From positions 1 to 64,000 of the forward strand of contig JAFNAB010000001.1 in the NCBI GenBank assembly GCA_017859955.1: 64,000 nt of DNA, written 5' to 3'. The DNA comes from Holophagaceae bacterium (GTDB lineage: Bacteria; Acidobacteriota; Holophagae; Holophagales; Holophagaceae). This document shows positions 60,041 to 64,000 of the stretch, in pieces. Under the pieces are notes generated by a model. The model did not search any database. It worked only from the letters and a program-made list of their open reading frames with translations, and was not told the origin of the DNA. Both the position numbers and the translations under genes were made by a program. Position 1 is the first letter of the stretch, and every line of letters begins with the position of its first letter.

Positions 60041-61357
60041 CTAGGCGACCGACTTCTTCTGGGTGAAGAAATCCGTCGTGAAGGATGCCAGGATGGCCCC
60101 GATGATGAGGAAGATGGCGAAGAACATCATGTTGTAGCCCACAGGCAGCTTCTTGGCCAAGAGGATGCCGCCGATCATGGGTCCGATGGTGCCGCCGATG
60201 CGACCCACGCCGTAGCACCAGGTGGCACCGGTGGCGCGGAAGGACGCGGGATAGGACTGCGTGATGTAGGAGCCCAGGGCTCCAGAGCAACCGTGCTGGC
60301 AGGCCCCGGTGAGGAAGAGGAGGGCCGTGAGCAGGTAGGGGTTATTGATGAACCCGAGGATCGAGATGAGAACCGCTAGGATCACCCAGCAGACCTGGAG
60401 GGTCCGCTTGCCGCCAAACTTGTCCTGGAGCCAGCCGAAGAGGGGGATGCCCAGGATGAAACCGAGGTTCCAGGTCATGGTGAAGAAAAGGCCGCCCTTG
60501 ATACTGAAGCCCTTCATCGTCATGAGTTTGGGCAGCCACATGAGGATGCCGTAGATGAAGATGTAGCTACTGAGGAACATCAACAGGAACAGGATGGTGT
60601 TCTTGGCAAAGCCATCCTTGAAAAGGTTGGCGACGGTGCCCTTGCCGGGATCCTTCTTGGCCAGCTGGTAGTCATCCTCATCCGTCGGCGTGAAGGAGGG
60701 GCTGATCCGCTGGAGGATGCGGCCGATCTGCTTGTTCTGGCCCTTGCGCTTGAGGTAGGCGATGGACTCCGGGAGGAAAAACCCCTGGGCGATCAGTAGC
60801 AGGACAGCGATGGAAGAGACGTAGAACATCGAGCGCCAGCCGTAGGGCCCAATGAGGGCAATGCCCACAACAGCAGCGATGACCGTGCCGATGGCCATGC
60901 CCGAGGTGGACCAGACGGTCACCCGGCTGCGGATAGCCTTGGGTGAGTATTCCGAGGCGATTACACCCGCGAGGGGAAAGACGCCTGCGAGGGCGAATCC
61001 GGCGAGGAACCGGAATACGGCAAAAACGGTGAAGGAGTTTACGAATCCGCAGGCCGTCGTGAACGCGATATACATGGCCGTGCCAACCATAATCGCGTGC
61101 TTCTTTCCGATGGTATCCGCCAAAGGGCCGAATACGAGAGAACCGAAGATCATGCCGAACATCCCCCAGCTGGCCAGGATGCCCATTTGGGTTGGCTGGA
61201 TTTGCCAGTCCTTCATCAGGCTCGGAATAATGAGCCCGAAAATATTCAAATCGAAGCCATCACAAATGGTGGTGGCCATACAGATAGCAAGGATGGATTT
61301 AAAAAATCCGTTGAATTTCGCATTATCAACGATATTACCAACATCAATTTGCCTCAT
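60041..61357 (-). CDS. MFS transporter, aromatic acid:H+ symporter (AAHS) type
   Basis: 438 residues, 12 helices. AAHS-family signatures are seen: DGFDLNIFGLIIPSLMKDW in helix 1, GPLADTIGKKHAIMVGTAMY after helix 2, and ASEYSPKAIRSRVTVWSTSGMAIGTVIAA. The family (PcaK, VanK, BenK and relatives) imports hydroxy- and methoxybenzoates, protocatechuate and similar acids. First gene of a two-gene operon with the URO-D-family protein; the long upstream region is shared with the divergent IclR regulator. Confidence 0.9.
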   Translation of the reverse strand: MRQIDVGNIVDNAKFNGFFKSILAICMATTICDGFDLNIFGLIIPSLMKDWQIQPTQMGILASWGMFGMIFGSLVFGPLADTIGKKHAIMVGTAMYIAFTTACGFVNSFTVFAVFRFLAGFALAGVFPLAGVIASEYSPKAIRSRVTVWSTSGMAIGTVIAAVVGIALIGPYGWRSMFYVSSIAVLLLIAQGFFLPESIAYLKRKGQNKQIGRILQRISPSFTPTDEDDYQLAKKDPGKGTVANLFKDGFAKNTILFLLMFLSSYIFIYGILMWLPKLMTMKGFSIKGGLFFTMTWNLGFILGIPLFGWLQDKFGGKRTLQVCWVILAVLISILGFINNPYLLTALLFLTGACQHGCSGALGSYITQSYPASFRATGATWCYGVGRIGGTIGPMIGGILLAKKLPVGYNMMFFAIFLIIGAILASFTTDFFTQKKSVA

Positions 61358-62123
61358 ATCTTGTTCTCCAGATGGGGCCGATGGGTGGCATTTGCTCCTT
61401 GGGATGCGCGCGAGCTCGGGATTCCACCCATAAGAGGTGGATCACTTCCGTGTTTGTGTACAAGAAAACTGTACATAAATCCTCACAGCCAAAAACCCAG
61501 TGTGTTTACTAGCAAATACAGCAATATACGTTCGGCAACGAAATTCCGACCTGGAACCCTTCACAAAAAGTGTGTTTTGAGTTCGAAGCGGTCTTATGAC
61601 ATTCGGCGAATGTACCTCCTGGTGGGATCGATGTACCAAATCTATCCCTGAGACTTTTCCGAGGCAAGATTTTTTTTGACCACATTCTGGCCAACATATG
61701 GCCGATATGCGGCCATTTCTTCAAGCCAAATTCCCCCCCCTTCCATCGTTCTCGCCGAAGGGGCGGGCAGGCGATTCTTGCACCTGGCACTACAATGTGC
61801 ATTAAAACTACAGTTAAGAAATCAACCTTAGCCAAATCATGCAACAACAGAGTTGTGATATTACAATATGATCAATGCTTTAGAGACAAATAGTAACAAT
61901 TGGATCATCAACCCTGGCAAAAAAAACTCCGACCAACCCCAAATCCATCCCCAACCAGTGTCAAGGTGGCACCTGCACCCGGCGGATCAGGACACCCACG
62001 CCAATGAAGCCCGAACCTCGATCCCCGCCAGTCCACATCTGCCCCTTCGTGGCCCTAGCAAAGTCGTTATGCTCATTACTAAACGTCACCTAAGATCGCC
62101 CCTCACATCTGCTTGAGCGAACC
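61358..62123. promoter_or_regulatory. Long AT-rich divergent regulatory region
   Basis: 766 bases between the AAHS transporter (minus) and the IclR gene (plus), visibly richer in A/T than its surroundings. It holds a perfect palindrome ACATTC-ggc-GAATGT (61599-61613) and ATGGCC-gatatgc-GGCCAT (61698-61716), candidate operators. Short open frames inside have no ribosome-binding sites or recognisable family. The size is generous for a simple divergent promoter. Confidence 0.55.
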
Positions 62124-62903
62124 ATGGAATTGAAAAGCAAAAGTCCAGCACCCACTAAAAAACACGGCGAGAAGCTCCAAGTCCTTTTTCGATCCAACGA
62201 TGTGCTGATGGCACTCAATAACCACCCGGAAGGGCTGTCCATCCGGGAAATCGGGCACTATGTCAAGCTGCCCCGCTCCACCGTCCGCCGAATCCTGGAC
62301 ACCTTTGAAGAACTGAATATTGTCATCACCTCCCCCTCCACGAACGCCTACAGGCTCGGCCCCACCCTGGCCTTGTACGCCTCGAACATCCGCCCCTTCG
62401 ATATCGCGAAGATCGCTCGGCCAACGCTCATGCAGCTGGCGGGGAGAACCGATGAAAGCGTTTATCTGTGCGTCATGGCCCATGGGATGGCGGTTGTGGT
62501 GGACCTGATCCCGGGTGTCTATCCCATCCACACCGTCACCACCATGGGAACCTCGCTTCCCCTGCACGCGACGGCCTGCGGCAAGGCCCTGTTGGCAGCC
62601 CTGCCTGAGGAAGAACTCGATTCGCTGCGGACCCAACTGAAGCTTGTCGCCCTGACCAAGAACACCATCACTGACTGGGAAAGGCTCGACCGTGAGCTGG
62701 AGACCATCCGGAACCAAGGATTTGCCATTGATCTGGAGGAGCACCAGATGGGCACCATCGGCATCGCCCTGCCGATCATGGGCCCCAGCCGCGAAATTGG
62801 CGTCATCAGTATTCCCATGCCAACCGAGCGCTATCACATTATCGGCGAGCAGCTGATCCAGTTCCTTCAGCACGGGACCCAGAATTTGCGCTGGCAGAGA
62901 TAG
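62124..62903 (+). CDS. IclR-family transcriptional regulator
   Basis: 259 residues: winged HTH (LSIREIGHYVKLPRSTVRRILDTFEELNIV, about 37-68), then the IclR effector domain with TSLPLHATACGKALLAALPEEEL. Divergent from the AAHS transporter/URO-D operon, which is its likely target with an aromatic acid as effector (inference). It shares blocks with the other IclR protein at 34633-35397, so they may be paralogues. Confidence 0.92.
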   Translation: MELKSKSPAPTKKHGEKLQVLFRSNDVLMALNNHPEGLSIREIGHYVKLPRSTVRRILDTFEELNIVITSPSTNAYRLGPTLALYASNIRPFDIAKIARPTLMQLAGRTDESVYLCVMAHGMAVVVDLIPGVYPIHTVTTMGTSLPLHATACGKALLAALPEEELDSLRTQLKLVALTKNTITDWERLDRELETIRNQGFAIDLEEHQMGTIGIALPIMGPSREIGVISIPMPTERYHIIGEQLIQFLQHGTQNLRWQR

Positions 62904-62940
62904 CACGCGGAGCCAGCCTTCACCCGTGATCACTCATGCA

Positions 62941-62983
62941 GAAGCGGCGTGTGAGCCCGTTGTACCCGTGCACACGGCGCTTC
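62941..62983. terminator. Hairpin between convergent IclR and thiC genes
   Basis: GAAGCGGCGTGTG and CACACGGCGCTTC pair at 12 of 13 positions around a 17-base loop. No T-tract follows, so termination strength is uncertain. Confidence 0.55.
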
Positions 62984-63010
62984 CAGTGGAAGGGTCCAGG
63001 GGACCTTTGA

Positions 63011-64000
<990 letters not shown>

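Noticed and set aside
61785-61800. TGGCAC followed by TGTGC, a sigma-54-like promoter before the IclR gene.
   Set aside because: GG and GC are 11 bases apart instead of 10, a spacing sigma-54 does not tolerate well.
61509-62116. Short open frames inside the AAHS/IclR intergenic region.
   Set aside because: No ribosome-binding sites, no family resemblance and base composition unlike the flanking genes; treated as non-coding.

Overview
The window looks like chromosomal DNA from a Gram-negative, motile, GC-rich bacterium with an anaerobic or respiratory lifestyle. Visible support is the MreBCD/PBP2/RodA elongasome, a TonB-dependent cobalamin receptor, a bacterial lipoprotein transferase, flagellar export genes, c-type haem proteins and several modules for handling organic or aromatic compounds. 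The gene mix fits Holophagae-type Acidobacteriota (Holophaga/Geothrix relatives, known for using methoxylated aromatics and phloroglucinol). That assignment is inferred from gene content and was not tested by any search. No rRNA, tRNA, CRISPR array, integrase or insertion sequence was recognised.

Layout. 1-6.2 kb: a lipoprotein and a pterin-synthase-like gene, a palindromic intergenic element, an HD hydrolase, DsbD, hemerythrin, Hsp33, an acyltransferase and QueC. 6.2-9.0 kb: two tandem paralogous MFS transporters, each followed by a near-identical terminator. 9.3-16.6 kb: a SurA-like lipoprotein, the mreB-mreC-mreD-PBP2-rodA operon and a PstS-like protein. 16.7-18 kb: an RluA-type pseudouridine synthase. 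18.2-23.2 kb: the most interesting block, with a tandem EthD-like protein, a PhlG/phloretin-hydrolase-like enzyme, a LysR regulator and a large OYE-type FMN/Fe-S/FAD ene-reductase. 23.3-27.4 kb: ArnB-like aminotransferase, HIT-like protein, Lgt, RluD-like enzyme and a cysteine-free rhodanese. 27.4-34.6 kb: kdpDE, then a copZ-csoR-copA copper operon behind a palindromic operator, then an LPP20-type protein. 34.6-44.2 kb: an IclR regulator, an XRE-type regulator, a decayed permease remnant, a MacAB-like ABC exporter, a DHA2-type MFS pump and a homocysteine methyltransferase/MTHFR fusion.

44.3-49.2 kb: a cobalamin riboswitch followed by btuB and btuF-C-D-like genes. 49.2-54.6 kb: a split flavocytochrome c reductase, a URO-D-superfamily protein with a good sigma-54 promoter, and a divergent sigma-54 activator. 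54.8-58.6 kb: an unknown small gene, then fliO-fliP-fliQ-fliR-flhB. 58.6-62.9 kb: a second URO-D-superfamily protein, an aromatic-acid transporter and a divergent IclR regulator. 63.0-64.0 kb: the C-terminal part of ThiC, leaving the window.

How the parts may fit together (inference). The 18-23 kb block could carry out an acylphloroglucinol or flavonoid degradation step: ring isomerisation or binding, C=C reduction, then C-C hydrolysis releasing phloroglucinol. The two URO-D proteins, with aromatic-acid transport, cobalamin uptake and a fused MTHFR, suggest corrinoid-dependent methyl transfer from organic substrates. The split flavocytochrome could be a periplasmic respiratory reductase for an unsaturated organic acid, although it lacks the usual fumarate-reductase catalytic residues.
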